DNA of 64,000 nt from the NCBI GenBank assembly GCA_013289715.1, contig JABCZJ010000018.1, positions 60,220-124,219 on the forward strand. The letters are read 5' to 3'. This DNA is from Acidobacteriota bacterium. GTDB lineage: Bacteria; Acidobacteriota; Terriglobia; Acidiferrales; UBA7541. Of the stretch, positions 23,561-32,037 are shown one piece after another. The notes beneath the pieces were generated by a model. That model saw only the letters and a list, made by a program, of their open reading frames with translations, did not search any database and had not been told where the DNA came from. A program made the translations under genes and the position numbers. Within the stretch, counting starts at the first letter, position 1. Every line of letters begins with the position of its first letter.

Positions 23561-24583
23561 ATGGCGAAAATGTTCTGGGATACCGACACGAATCCGCGCG
23601 CACTGGAAGGAAAACGCATTGCCGTGCTGGGCTACGGCAGCCAGGGCCGTGCGCACGCGCTGAACCTGCGCGACAGCAAATTAAATGTGACGGTAGGACT
23701 TCGCCCGGGCGGCCCTTCGTGGAAACAGGCCGAGCAGGATGGCTGGAAGCTTACCGGCCCGGCCGAAGCAGTCGAAGGCGCGGATGTGATCGTCATGCTC
23801 GCACCGGATATGGCGCAGCCGGCGCTGTATCAGAACGAAGTAGCGCCTAGCCTGAAAGAGGGGGCGATGATTTTGTTCTCGCACGGCTTCAATATTCATT
23901 ACGGGCAAATCACGCCGCCGAAAACGGTGGATATCACCATGGTCGCGCCGAAAGGCCCGGGAAATCTGGTGCGGCGAACGTATGAGGGCGGCGGTGGAGT
24001 GCCTTGCTTGCTCGCGATTCATCAGGATCATTCGGGCCACGCTTTTGATCGCACCCTTGCTTACGCGAGTGCGATCGGCGGCACACGCGCCGGAGTGATT
24101 CAAACCACTTTTGCGGAAGAAACCGAGACGGATTTGTTCGGTGAGCAGGCTGTGCTGTGCGGCGGAGCGCGCGAATTGATTCAGGCGGGATGGGAGACTC
24201 TGGTGCAAGCCGGATATCAGCCGGAGGCCGCGTACTTCGAGTGCCTGCACGAATTGAAACTCATCGTCGACCTGATTTACGAAGGCGGGATCGCCAAGAT
24301 GCACCAGTTCGTCAGCGAGACGGCGAAGTACGGCGACATTACGCGCGGTTCGCGGGTGATTGACGAGCACGTGCGCGAAAGCATGAAGAAAATCCTGAGC
24401 GAAATTCAGTCCGGCGCTTTCGCCAAGGAATGGATTCTTGAGAATCAGACCGGGCGACCGGTATACAACAAGCTGCTGGAGAAGGACAAGAACCATCCGA
24501 TCGAAAAAGTAGGCGCGGAGTTACGCGCGCAAATGTCCTGGCTGAAGCCGGAGACCGCGACGTCCGCAAGAGGTGCCAAATGA
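23561..24583 (+). CDS. ilvC: Ketol-acid reductoisomerase, class I (short form)
   Basis: A 340-residue enzyme converting acetolactate and acetohydroxybutyrate to dihydroxy-acids with NAD(P)H and Mg2+. The nucleotide site is VLGYGSQGRAHALNLRD; the helical domain has the Mg-binding acidic residues in AEETETDLFGEQAVLCGG and YFECLHELKLIVDLIYEGG. ATG 23561 is chosen because AAGGAG lies seven bases upstream. In the cofactor loop, LRPGGPSW has Gly where a Ser that contacts the NADPH phosphate is common, so cofactor preference is open. Its stop overlaps ilvB (ATGA). Confidence 0.95.
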   Translation: MAKMFWDTDTNPRALEGKRIAVLGYGSQGRAHALNLRDSKLNVTVGLRPGGPSWKQAEQDGWKLTGPAEAVEGADVIVMLAPDMAQPALYQNEVAPSLKEGAMILFSHGFNIHYGQITPPKTVDITMVAPKGPGNLVRRTYEGGGGVPCLLAIHQDHSGHAFDRTLAYASAIGGTRAGVIQTTFAEETETDLFGEQAVLCGGARELIQAGWETLVQAGYQPEAAYFECLHELKLIVDLIYEGGIAKMHQFVSETAKYGDITRGSRVIDEHVRESMKKILSEIQSGAFAKEWILENQTGRPVYNKLLEKDKNHPIEKVGAELRAQMSWLKPETATSARGAK

Positions 24584-26253
24584 AGGGCGCAGAATTTTTG
24601 GTGAAGGCCCTCGAACACGAGGGCGTCGAACTGATTTTCGGCTATCCCGGCGGAGCGATCATGCCGGTTTACGACGCGCTGCTGGATTCGAAGATCCGGC
24701 ACATTTTGGTGCGCCACGAACAGGCTGCCGCGCTCGCGGCGGACGGCTACGCGCGCGCTACCGGAAAAGTGGGCGTGTGCATGGCGACGTCCGGCCCCGG
24801 CGCGACGAATCTGGTGACGGGAATTGCGAACGCCTACATGGACTCGGTTCCGATGGTCGCGATCACGGGCCAGGTGGCGACTTCGTTGATGGGCACTGAC
24901 GCGTTTCAAGAGGTGGATATTTTCGGCATCACCCTGCCCGTGGTGAAGCATAGCTTCCTCGCGAAGACGGCCGCGGAGCTGCCGCGCATTGTGCACGAAG
25001 CTTTCCGAATTGCGCGTTCGGGACGTCCGGGCCCGGTGCTGATTGACTTGCCGAAAGACATCGCCAACACCGTGGCTGAATATGATTTCCACGCAGACAA
25101 CACGAGCGAAGAAACCGCCGAACCATCCAAGGAAACCGTCACGCGCGCGCTGGCGCTGATGCGCGAGAGCCGCAACCCGGTGGTGTATGCCGGCGGCGGC
25201 ATCGGCATGGGCAACGCTCTCGCCGAATTTCGCGCGTTCATCGAAACGACGCGCATTCCGGTAGTCGCCACGCTGAAAGGCCTGGGCGCGCTGCCCACCA
25301 CGCACGAACTGGCGCTGGGAATGATGGGCATGCACGGCACGAAAACCGCAAACCACGCAGTACAGACTTGCGATTTGCTGATCTGCGTGGGCGCGCGTTT
25401 CGATGACCGGGCGACCGGCCGGCTGAACGCTTTCGCACCGAATGCCAAAGTGATTCACCTCGACGTGGACCGAGCGGAAATCAGCAAACTGCGACGCGCG
25501 GATGTTCCGGTGATCGGCAACCTGCGCCATGCCTTGAAAGCGCTGGCTTGCAAGCTGCCGGATATCGAGCCGTGGCGGCGCGAATGCACTGCCTCGAAAG
25601 ATACGCACGCTTGGGATTACGCCGCGCCCGGCACCGAAGTGTACGCGCCCGGCTTTCTGAAGGAACTTTCGGATCGCGCGGGCGATGATTCCATAGTTGC
25701 TTGCGACGTGGGCCAGCACCAGATGTGGGTGGCGCAGCATTTCCATTTCAATCGGCCCTCGCAGCACCTGAGCAGCGGTGGCCTGGGCACCATGGGATTC
25801 GGACTGCCCGCAGCGATCGGCGCGCAACTCGCGTTCCCCAATGCTTGCGTGATCAATGTTTCCGGCGACGGCTCGATCATGATGAACCTGCAGGAACTGG
25901 CGACGCTGCGGCGCTACGATTTGCCGGTGAAGATTGTGCTCTTCGATAATCGCGCGCTGGGCATGGTGCGGCAGTGGCAGGAATTGTTCCACGACAAGCG
26001 CTACAGCGAAGTCGATCTTTCCGACAATCCTGATTTCTGCCGCGTGGCGGAATCGATGGGCATTCCAGCGTTTCGCGTGGAGGATCGCGCGGAGGTTTCT
26101 GGCGCGATTGACCGGCTGCTCGCGGAACCGGGGCCCGTGCTCGCGCACGTGCTGATTCATCAGGAAGCGAACGTCTGGCCGATCGTCGGTCCTGGACGCT
26201 CGAATTCCGAAATGTTGCACCAGCATGAAGTCGAGCGCGAGGTTGCGCGGTGA
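24580..26253 (+). CDS. ilvB: Acetolactate synthase, catalytic (large) subunit
   Basis: A 557-residue ThDP enzyme condensing pyruvate with pyruvate or 2-oxobutyrate. The N-terminal Pyr domain has FGYPGGAIMPVYDAL and the catalytic Glu at about residue 47 in RHEQAAALAADGYAR. The central FAD domain spans about 190-330. The PP domain has CDVGQHQMW, the ThDP motif SGDGSIMMNLQELAT and VKIVLFDNRALGMVRQWQ. It is coupled by four-base overlaps to ilvC and ilvN. Confidence 0.95.
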   Translation: MKGAEFLVKALEHEGVELIFGYPGGAIMPVYDALLDSKIRHILVRHEQAAALAADGYARATGKVGVCMATSGPGATNLVTGIANAYMDSVPMVAITGQVATSLMGTDAFQEVDIFGITLPVVKHSFLAKTAAELPRIVHEAFRIARSGRPGPVLIDLPKDIANTVAEYDFHADNTSEETAEPSKETVTRALALMRESRNPVVYAGGGIGMGNALAEFRAFIETTRIPVVATLKGLGALPTTHELALGMMGMHGTKTANHAVQTCDLLICVGARFDDRATGRLNAFAPNAKVIHLDVDRAEISKLRRADVPVIGNLRHALKALACKLPDIEPWRRECTASKDTHAWDYAAPGTEVYAPGFLKELSDRAGDDSIVACDVGQHQMWVAQHFHFNRPSQHLSSGGLGTMGFGLPAAIGAQLAFPNACVINVSGDGSIMMNLQELATLRRYDLPVKIVLFDNRALGMVRQWQELFHDKRYSEVDLSDNPDFCRVAESMGIPAFRVEDRAEVSGAIDRLLAEPGPVLAHVLIHQEANVWPIVGPGRSNSEMLHQHEVEREVAR

Positions 26254-26531
26254 TCAGATTCACGCTACAGGTGCGCGTGAAGCAGAGCGAAGGCGCATTG
26301 GTACGCATTCTGGGGGTCACGCGCAGGCGACGCTTTGACTTGCTGCACCTGACTGCGGATACCACCGAGGACGGCCACTTTCTGGATATTCAGATGACCG
26401 TGCAGGCCGACCGCGCCGAAAATACTCTCGTACGGCAGATCGAAAAGCTTGAGGATGTCTCGCAGGTGGAAGTCGTCGAGCCGGATGATTCCGCAAGCGA
26501 GCGGCGGGCCGCGCGTTCTTCCGCGCGCTGA
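26250..26531 (+). CDS. ilvN: Acetolactate synthase small (regulatory) subunit, ACT-only short form
   Basis: A 93-residue protein starting at GTG 26250, overlapping the ilvB stop (GTGA). One ACT domain fills residues 1-78 (LQVRVKQSEGALVRILGVTR, then DGHFLDIQMTVQADRAEN and IEKLEDVSQVEVVE). The second domain of usual 150-170-residue IlvN/IlvH proteins is missing, so it resembles E. coli IlvM in size. It should stabilise IlvB; valine feedback may be weak or absent, as in IlvM-type enzymes. Confidence 0.85.
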   Translation: MIRFTLQVRVKQSEGALVRILGVTRRRRFDLLHLTADTTEDGHFLDIQMTVQADRAENTLVRQIEKLEDVSQVEVVEPDDSASERRAARSSAR

Positions 26532-26561
26532 CTGACGAATTTCGGTAAATTGATTTAAACT
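26532..26561 (+). promoter_or_regulatory. Leaderless-type promoter for tyrA
   Basis: CTGACG (26532-26537), 18 bases, TAAACT (26556-26561), then only ACCGC before the GTG start at 26567. Transcription would begin at the start codon. It overlaps the ilvN stop codon region, so tyrA can be expressed apart from the ilv operon. Confidence 0.45.
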
Positions 26562-26566
26562 ACCGC

Positions 26567-27442
26567 GTGCCTTCGACGCCTAACGCAGTTCCCTTCTCAC
26601 GTGTGGCCATCCTCGGAACGGGCCTGATCGGCGGATCGTTCGGCTTGGCGCTGCGCAAACATTTCCCCGGCGTTTCAATTGTAGGATACGACCGCGCGGA
26701 GATTTTGCAGGCGGCGCTGGCGCGCGGCGCGGCGCAGGAAATCGCGCGGGATCTCTCGAGCGCGGTGCGTGGAGCGGACCTGGTGTATATCGCGCTGCCG
26801 ATCGGCGCGACGATTGCAGCGCTTCCAGCAATTGCTGCAGCCGCGAATGCGGGCGCGCTGGTGACCGATGCGGGCAGCACAAAAGCTGCAATCTGCCGGG
26901 CGGCGAAAAATGCTTTCGTTGGTGGTGCGCGCTTTCTCGGTGGCCATCCCATGGCTGGGAAGGAAACATCCGGCATCGCGCGAGCAGATGCTGAATTATT
27001 TTCCGGCGCGCGGTATGGGTTGATTGGGCTGGAAGGCGATCGGGATCCACGTGTTCAGGGATTCGGGTCGCTCGTGCGCGCGCTCGGTGCGGAGCTGGTG
27101 TGGTGCGATGCGGACACGCACGATTGGGCCGTGGGCATCGTTTCGCACTTGCCGCAACTGTTGGCGGTGGCGTTGGCGCGCGTGTTGGTCGATGAGACTG
27201 ACGAGACGGGTTTGCCTCTTTCGCTCGCCGGGCCCGGATTGCAGGATATGCTGCGGCTGGCGGGCAGCCCTTATGGTTTGTGGCGTGACGTGGCGCACAG
27301 CAACACCGAGAACATTGCGCGGGCGCTGGATCGGTTGGAGCAAGCGGTCGAATATTTGCGCACGCGGCTTACTTCCAAGGAATTGGAGCAGGAATTTCTG
27401 GTGGCGAACGAATTGTACAAACGGCTGAAGAGAGCGGACTAG
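26567..27442 (+). CDS. tyrA: Prephenate dehydrogenase
   Basis: A 291-residue NAD(P)-dependent enzyme converting prephenate to 4-hydroxyphenylpyruvate (Tyr synthesis). The Rossmann motif is AILGTGLIGGSFGLAL; the catalytic His lies in FLGGHPMAGKETSG. The C-terminal helical dimer domain has HDWAVGIVSHLPQLLAVALA and SPYGLWRDVAHSNTENIA. No ACT domain. GTG start 35 bases after ilvN; no Shine-Dalgarno is seen. With the divergent phe/aro operon, this block holds both branches after chorismate. Confidence 0.93.
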   Translation: MPSTPNAVPFSRVAILGTGLIGGSFGLALRKHFPGVSIVGYDRAEILQAALARGAAQEIARDLSSAVRGADLVYIALPIGATIAALPAIAAAANAGALVTDAGSTKAAICRAAKNAFVGGARFLGGHPMAGKETSGIARADAELFSGARYGLIGLEGDRDPRVQGFGSLVRALGAELVWCDADTHDWAVGIVSHLPQLLAVALARVLVDETDETGLPLSLAGPGLQDMLRLAGSPYGLWRDVAHSNTENIARALDRLEQAVEYLRTRLTSKELEQEFLVANELYKRLKRAD

Positions 27443-27456
27443 AGATAATTAGAAGC

Positions 27457-27478
27457 GGGCACGGCATGCCGCGTGCTC
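27457..27478. repeat. Intergenic palindrome between convergent genes
   Basis: GGGCACGGC and GCCGCGTGCTC flank a two-base centre and pair with a two-base bulge and one G-U. It lies between convergent tyrA and hpnI and lacks a T-tract. It has the style of a dispersed REP-like element and may also serve as a two-way terminator. Confidence 0.4.
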
Positions 27479-27500
27479 CTAGAAATTCAATTCCATCACG

Positions 27501-28664
27501 CTACGGCTCGCGCGGTGTAGTCGGAACCAGGCGCTTGTCGCGGACGTAGAATTCGCGACCGCGCCAGTGGATGCGCTGGGGGAAGAAACTCGCGACCCAC
27601 ACGATGAAGGCGAAGGCGTCGCGCAGCGGTAGCAGCTCTAGATGTCTTTGTACGCCGGCGTCGCGCATCCCATAGACGCCGACGACCCATGCTGAAATTC
27701 CCCGCAGCAGCAGGTAGCCGAGGAGCAAGCTGATTGCCCACGCCGCGGAGGGCGCGAAAATCGCGGCCAGCAATCCGAGCGGCAATGCTTGCGTGAAGAT
27801 CAGGCCGAGGTGCCCGGCAGGACGCGAAAAGCGGATGCTCACGTTCCAGCGCAGCTGGTGGCGAAAGGCGTCGGCGAGCGTCTGGTGCGGATACACGATG
27901 GACACCGGAAACGTGATCAGCTCGACGCGATGGCCGCGCGCTGCGATGCGATTCCCCAGCTCGTAGTCGTCGGAAAAATGGTCCACCAGGGATTCGAAGC
28001 CGCCGATTTCTGCGAGGCACTTTTTGGTGGTGGCCATGGTGGCGCCGAGCGTGAAATTCACTGGCGCGAACAGCCACGCCACCAACACTCCGGCGGCAAA
28101 GTCCGTGCTGTTGCCGATCGCTTCCAGATTGGCGGCGAGCGAGCCGTCGGTAAGCCCGCGATAGAGGCAAGTGACTGCGCCGACGGCAGGATCGCGAAAG
28201 GGCGCGGCGATCGCGCGCAAATATTCAGGCTCGACGCGCACGTCGCTGTCGCTCACGGCCAGAATTTCGTGTTGAGCTTCGCGCGCCATGCGGCAAAGTT
28301 TGTTCACCTTGTCGCTGACGCCCAGCAGTTCCGATCCGATCAGGAGATGAATGCGGCGCTGCGGAAAATCGCGCGCCAGCTGTTGAATCATGGGAATCGC
28401 CGGATCCTGATCGTCGCTCACGCAAAACAGAATTTCGTAGTCCGGATAATCCTGCGCGCAAAAGCTGGCGTAGTTCTCGTAGGTTTCGCGGTCCAATCCA
28501 TAGATCGGTTTAAGGATGCTGATAGGAGGCGTGAAATCCGAAGAAACCGAAGCAGCATCACGCCGGCGAAAAAAGCGCAGCGCGGCAACTATGGCAACCA
28601 CATAATAAGCGAACGATGCGAGCGCCAGCAACAGCAGCGCATCGCGAGCCGCAATCGAGACCAT
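27501..28664 (-). CDS. hpnI: Hopanoid glycosyltransferase HpnI (GT21-like)
   Basis: A 387-residue membrane glycosyltransferase of the ceramide-glucosyltransferase fold. There is an N-terminal helix (ALLLLALASFAYYVVAIVAA), then the GT2 core starting SILKPIYGLDRETYENYASF. The D1,D2,D3,(Q/R)xxRW signature is present: DDQDPAIP, SDSDVRVEPEYL, HFSDDYELGNRI and HQLRWN. C-terminal helices follow. HpnI transfers N-acetylglucosamine to bacteriohopanetetrol. The assignment is supported by hpnJ two genes upstream in the same operon. Start overlaps the EamA gene (TGATG). Confidence 0.85.
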   Translation of the reverse strand: MVSIAARDALLLLALASFAYYVVAIVAALRFFRRRDAASVSSDFTPPISILKPIYGLDRETYENYASFCAQDYPDYEILFCVSDDQDPAIPMIQQLARDFPQRRIHLLIGSELLGVSDKVNKLCRMAREAQHEILAVSDSDVRVEPEYLRAIAAPFRDPAVGAVTCLYRGLTDGSLAANLEAIGNSTDFAAGVLVAWLFAPVNFTLGATMATTKKCLAEIGGFESLVDHFSDDYELGNRIAARGHRVELITFPVSIVYPHQTLADAFRHQLRWNVSIRFSRPAGHLGLIFTQALPLGLLAAIFAPSAAWAISLLLGYLLLRGISAWVVGVYGMRDAGVQRHLELLPLRDAFAFIVWVASFFPQRIHWRGREFYVRDKRLVPTTPREP

Positions 28665-29080
28665 CAGACTCGCTCAGTAGTTCGCGGAGGCGTGTTGCCC
28701 ACAATCAAAACGCCGAGACAGAGCAGCGCGATGCCCATCCAACGCAAGGGGCTGACATATTCACGCAGGAAAAAATGCCCGAGGAGCGCCACGATTACGT
28801 AGGACAGTGAAGAAGCCGGCTGCACGAAACTGAAGTCCGCCCAGGAGAGCAGCAAGGTGTAGGAAATAAAAAACGCGAGCAGCAAAATCACGCCGAGCCA
28901 AACGGTTCCAGACGCGAACGTCCGCGCAAAGAAATGAAATAGCGACGCGGGATCCTGCACGCTAAGCGCGCCCACTGTTTTCATGCCGTCGGCCAGAAAC
29001 ACGTCGCCCAACGGGCCGAACGTGACCATAAATAAAAGGAAAACGTAGGTTTTCAGGTGCAGGCCTTGCGAAGACGTCAT
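28664..29080 (-). CDS. Small EamA/EmrE-like membrane protein in the hopanoid operon
   Basis: A 138-residue protein with about four transmembrane helices (TYVFLLFMVTFGPLGDVFLA, VWLGVILLLAFFISYTLLL, ASSLSYVIVALLGHFFLREY, MGIALLCLGVLIVGN). This is one half of a typical drug/metabolite transporter, as in SMR-like proteins that work as dimers. It is coupled by overlaps to hpnJ and hpnI, so it may move a sugar or hopanoid intermediate across the inner membrane; that role is inference. Confidence 0.8.
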   Translation of the reverse strand: MTSSQGLHLKTYVFLLFMVTFGPLGDVFLADGMKTVGALSVQDPASLFHFFARTFASGTVWLGVILLLAFFISYTLLLSWADFSFVQPASSLSYVIVALLGHFFLREYVSPLRWMGIALLCLGVLIVGNTPPRTTERV

Positions 29081-30603
29081 GCGCCCTGTGATTCGCCCGC
29101 CGCGCCGGAAGTTTGCGGCTCCATGGGAGGCACTGTTACTTGCACCATGGCTTTTTTCTGCACGCCTTTTTTAGCCACCTTGCGGCGGTCGTGGCGCAGT
29201 TTCATGAAATCCACGGCTTCGTGGAACAGGCGTTTGCGTTCGTGGGAATCCCACAGAGCTTCGCGCACGATGCGCCAGGCGACGCGGGGGCGGAAATAAT
29301 ACTCGTCGTAAAAGCGGTTGACGGATTCCACCATGTATTCGCGCGAGAGGTGCGGATACTGAAGGTGCGGAAGCTGGTGGCCCATATCGTCGGTGATGGC
29401 TTCACCGGCGAGAAAACCTTCGCGCATGCCCTGCTCGTAAAGCTCGGTACCAGGATAGGCGTGGGCCATGGAAACCTGAATTGTCTCGCAGTCGAGTTCC
29501 TTGGCGTAATTGATGGTCTTTTCGATGGTCTCTTTGGTTTCGCCGGGAAGACCGATGATGAAATCGCCGTGCACGTGGATGCCGACTTTCTTGCAGTTCT
29601 GCACGAAGGTGCGGCCCATTTCGACGGTGGCGCCCTTTTTCAGATTTTTCAGAATTTGCGGGTCGCCGGATTCGAAACCAACGATCAGCAGACGCGCGCC
29701 GGAGTCGGCCATGGCTTTCAGGGTTTCGTAATCGCTATGCACGCGCGCGGTGCAGGACCACTGGAAGCCGACGGGTTTGAATTCCTTGCAGAGCGCCAGC
29801 ACGCGGTCCTTGCGGATGTTGAAAGTGTCGTCGTCGAAGAAGAATTCCTTCGCTTGCGGAAACATTTTGTGCGCTTGCTTGAATTCGCGCGCCACATTTT
29901 CCACCGAGCGCACGCGCCAGGCATGGCCGGAAAGCGTCTGCGGCCAGAGGCAGAAGGTGCACAGAGCCGGGCAACCGCGCGTGGTGTAGAAAGAAACGAA
30001 CGGATTCAGCAGGAACGGCACATTGTATTTTTCGATGGTGAGATTTTTCTGGTAGACCTCGGTGGCGAAAGGCAGCGCGTCCAGCTCGGCAGTCTGCAGC
30101 ATGGCTCGCTGCGGATTGTGCACGACTTTGCCGTCCTTGATATAACTCACGCTCAAAATTTCGGAAAGCGGCTTGCCTTGCGCGTACTCCACCACGGAGA
30201 TATCGAACTCACCGCGCACCACGAAGTCAATATCGGGGCTCGCGAGCAAGCTTTCCGCGGGCTTGATCTGCACCTGCGGGCCCACGAAAGCGATTTTCAG
30301 CCCGGGCTTTTTCTCCTTCATGGCCCGCGCCATTTTCAAGTCGCTCCAGAAGCCAACCGTGGAGGTGAACAGCACTACAAATTCGTAATCCTGCGCGATG
30401 GTCACGACTTCCGCAGGCGTAATGTGGTGCGGAGGACCATCCAGCAGCCGGCTACCCTCAAGCAGTCCAGCAGGATAAGTGAGCCATACGGGATACCAGT
30501 ACGATTCAATCTCGCGCGTGGCGGGCCAACGGGAGCCCGCGCCGCCATCAAATTTCTCAAAACTCGGCGGATTCAAAAACAAGGTTTTCATTACAGACGC
30601 CAT
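29077..30603 (-). CDS. hpnJ: Hopanoid biosynthesis radical SAM protein HpnJ
   Basis: A 508-residue protein. The N-terminal B12-binding-like region starts TLFLNPPSFEKFDGGAGSRW. The radical SAM core has the Cys-x3-Cys-x2-Cys motif in YTTRGCPALCTFCLWP, and HVHGDFIIGLPGETKETIEK in the barrel. HpnJ is needed to turn the hopanoid-linked glucosamine into the cyclitol ether. Length and the opening sequence match the family. ATG 30603 has a G-rich stretch upstream; ATG 30591 is an alternative. First gene of hpnJ-EamA-hpnI; hpnK, usually between these steps, is not seen here. Confidence 0.88.
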   Translation of the reverse strand: MASVMKTLFLNPPSFEKFDGGAGSRWPATREIESYWYPVWLTYPAGLLEGSRLLDGPPHHITPAEVVTIAQDYEFVVLFTSTVGFWSDLKMARAMKEKKPGLKIAFVGPQVQIKPAESLLASPDIDFVVRGEFDISVVEYAQGKPLSEILSVSYIKDGKVVHNPQRAMLQTAELDALPFATEVYQKNLTIEKYNVPFLLNPFVSFYTTRGCPALCTFCLWPQTLSGHAWRVRSVENVAREFKQAHKMFPQAKEFFFDDDTFNIRKDRVLALCKEFKPVGFQWSCTARVHSDYETLKAMADSGARLLIVGFESGDPQILKNLKKGATVEMGRTFVQNCKKVGIHVHGDFIIGLPGETKETIEKTINYAKELDCETIQVSMAHAYPGTELYEQGMREGFLAGEAITDDMGHQLPHLQYPHLSREYMVESVNRFYDEYYFRPRVAWRIVREALWDSHERKRLFHEAVDFMKLRHDRRKVAKKGVQKKAMVQVTVPPMEPQTSGAAGESQGA

Positions 30604-30720
30604 GTACTATTACCCCCCTCAGGGCATCCTAAAAGGACGTAGAAACTGCTGTCTAACCACCAACACACCATTTTACTTGATTTCCGCACTCAGCCCAAGC
30701 CATGCTTTTCGCGCGACGTG

Positions 30721-32037
30721 CTACTGGAACACCTTCGCGAGCTGCCCGGTGGCGCGCAAGAGCGTCAATTGACTGCGCTGGCGCGCGAAATCCGCATCCA
30801 GGAAGGCCACGAACTTGTCGTTCTCATCCAGACGGACTGCTTCGATATCGCGCAATGTGGCCCGGCCCTGGTCGAATTTGGCCTGGGTGAGCTGCACGGT
30901 TTCCTGCGCCAGCTTCAAATCCAGCCGCGCGACTTCGTAGGTCGCTTCCAGCTCGCGCACGTCGCGCGCCTTCTGCTGTACGTCGGCACGAACTTCCTGC
31001 CGCTTGTTTCCCAGCGACATCTCGGAAAGCTGCAATTCGCTTTTGGCCAACGCCACGTTCGCGCGTGTCTTGGCGGAGAACAGTGGGATGCTGATCTGCA
31101 CGCCAACAGCAAAATTATTGGCCTGGTACTGGCCGCTGTAATATTTCGTAAAATTATTGAAATTGGAGAGAACGCTGTACTGGCCGATGACGCTCAGGGT
31201 CGGCCAGTAACTGAGTTTGGCGCCGCGCAAAATGTGTTGCCGCGCCAGTCGATCATTTTCCGCTTCCTGGATGCCGCGGTCGCTCTGAATCGCCAGATTC
31301 GATAGCTCCGCTTCCTGCAGATCGGTCGCGAGAGAGGGTTCTTCGGTGTCCACTTCAATTGCTTGTGTGTCGGCGACGCCCGTCAAGTTCTGAAACTGCT
31401 GCGTAAGAGTTTCTGCACGGCCTTCGAGCTTGATGATGCGTTCCTGCACGCGTGCCGCCGTCAGTTCGCTGCGCGTGACTTCAATCGCGAGTTCCTGGTT
31501 GGCCTCCACGCGTTCGCGCGTGACGCCCAGAATTTTTTCGGCGCTCACTTGTTCCTTGCGCAGCAGATCGAGGGAATGGCGCACTTCGGCGAGCTCCAGG
31601 TAAGAGACGGCCGTGCGCACGATCACGTCATCGCGCGTGCGGTCTATTTCCAGTTTCATATTCTTGGCGTGATCTTCGGCAGCTTGCTGCTGCGCTTTCA
31701 GCACGGGATCGAATAAGGCCTGGTTGTAATTCAACTGGAAGACCGACGGAGGCCCACCCCCGATGGACGGAAAACCATACGTATAAGCCGCGCCGGAGCC
31801 CGTATAGAGGTTAGGCCGGAACGCAGAGCGGTCCACGCCCGCTTCATTCAGCGCGACGGTGTATTGCACGCGCGCCAGAGCCAAGTCGCGGCTGTTCTGC
31901 AGCGCGAGCGCGACAGCCTCGCGCATGCTGAGCTTGCGATCCTCCTGCGCGCGCGCCGGGACCGCGGCGCACAGCACCAGCAGCAGCGACGGCGCGACGT
32001 AAACCGCGAGCGATTTTCGAAATGACGATTTATTCAT
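30721..32037 (-). CDS. TolC-family outer-membrane efflux protein
   Basis: A 438-residue protein with signal peptide (YVAPSLLLVLCAAVPARA) and two TolC-type halves of long helices alternating with beta segments. Typical motifs are LSMREAVALALQNSRDLALA, LRGAKLSYWPTLSVIGQY, VGVQISIPLFSAKTRANVAL and QAKFDQGRATLRDIEA. It forms the outer-membrane channel of the efflux system encoded upstream. The ATG lies inside the end of the permease gene (8-base overlap), so it is translationally coupled. Confidence 0.9.
   Translation of the reverse strand: MNKSSFRKSLAVYVAPSLLLVLCAAVPARAQEDRKLSMREAVALALQNSRDLALARVQYTVALNEAGVDRSAFRPNLYTGSGAAYTYGFPSIGGGPPSVFQLNYNQALFDPVLKAQQQAAEDHAKNMKLEIDRTRDDVIVRTAVSYLELAEVRHSLDLLRKEQVSAEKILGVTRERVEANQELAIEVTRSELTAARVQERIIKLEGRAETLTQQFQNLTGVADTQAIEVDTEEPSLATDLQEAELSNLAIQSDRGIQEAENDRLARQHILRGAKLSYWPTLSVIGQYSVLSNFNNFTKYYSGQYQANNFAVGVQISIPLFSAKTRANVALAKSELQLSEMSLGNKRQEVRADVQQKARDVRELEATYEVARLDLKLAQETVQLTQAKFDQGRATLRDIEAVRLDENDKFVAFLDADFARQRSQLTLLRATGQLAKVFQ

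Noticed and set aside
24445..26226. 593-codon minus-strand ORF opposite ilvB
   Set aside because: Composition is His/Arg/Ala-rich and lacks any domain; it is the antisense shadow of a fully convincing ilvB in high-GC DNA.
29113..30642. 509-codon plus-strand ORF opposite hpnJ
   Set aside because: No motif and shadow composition; hpnJ has the radical SAM motif on the other strand.
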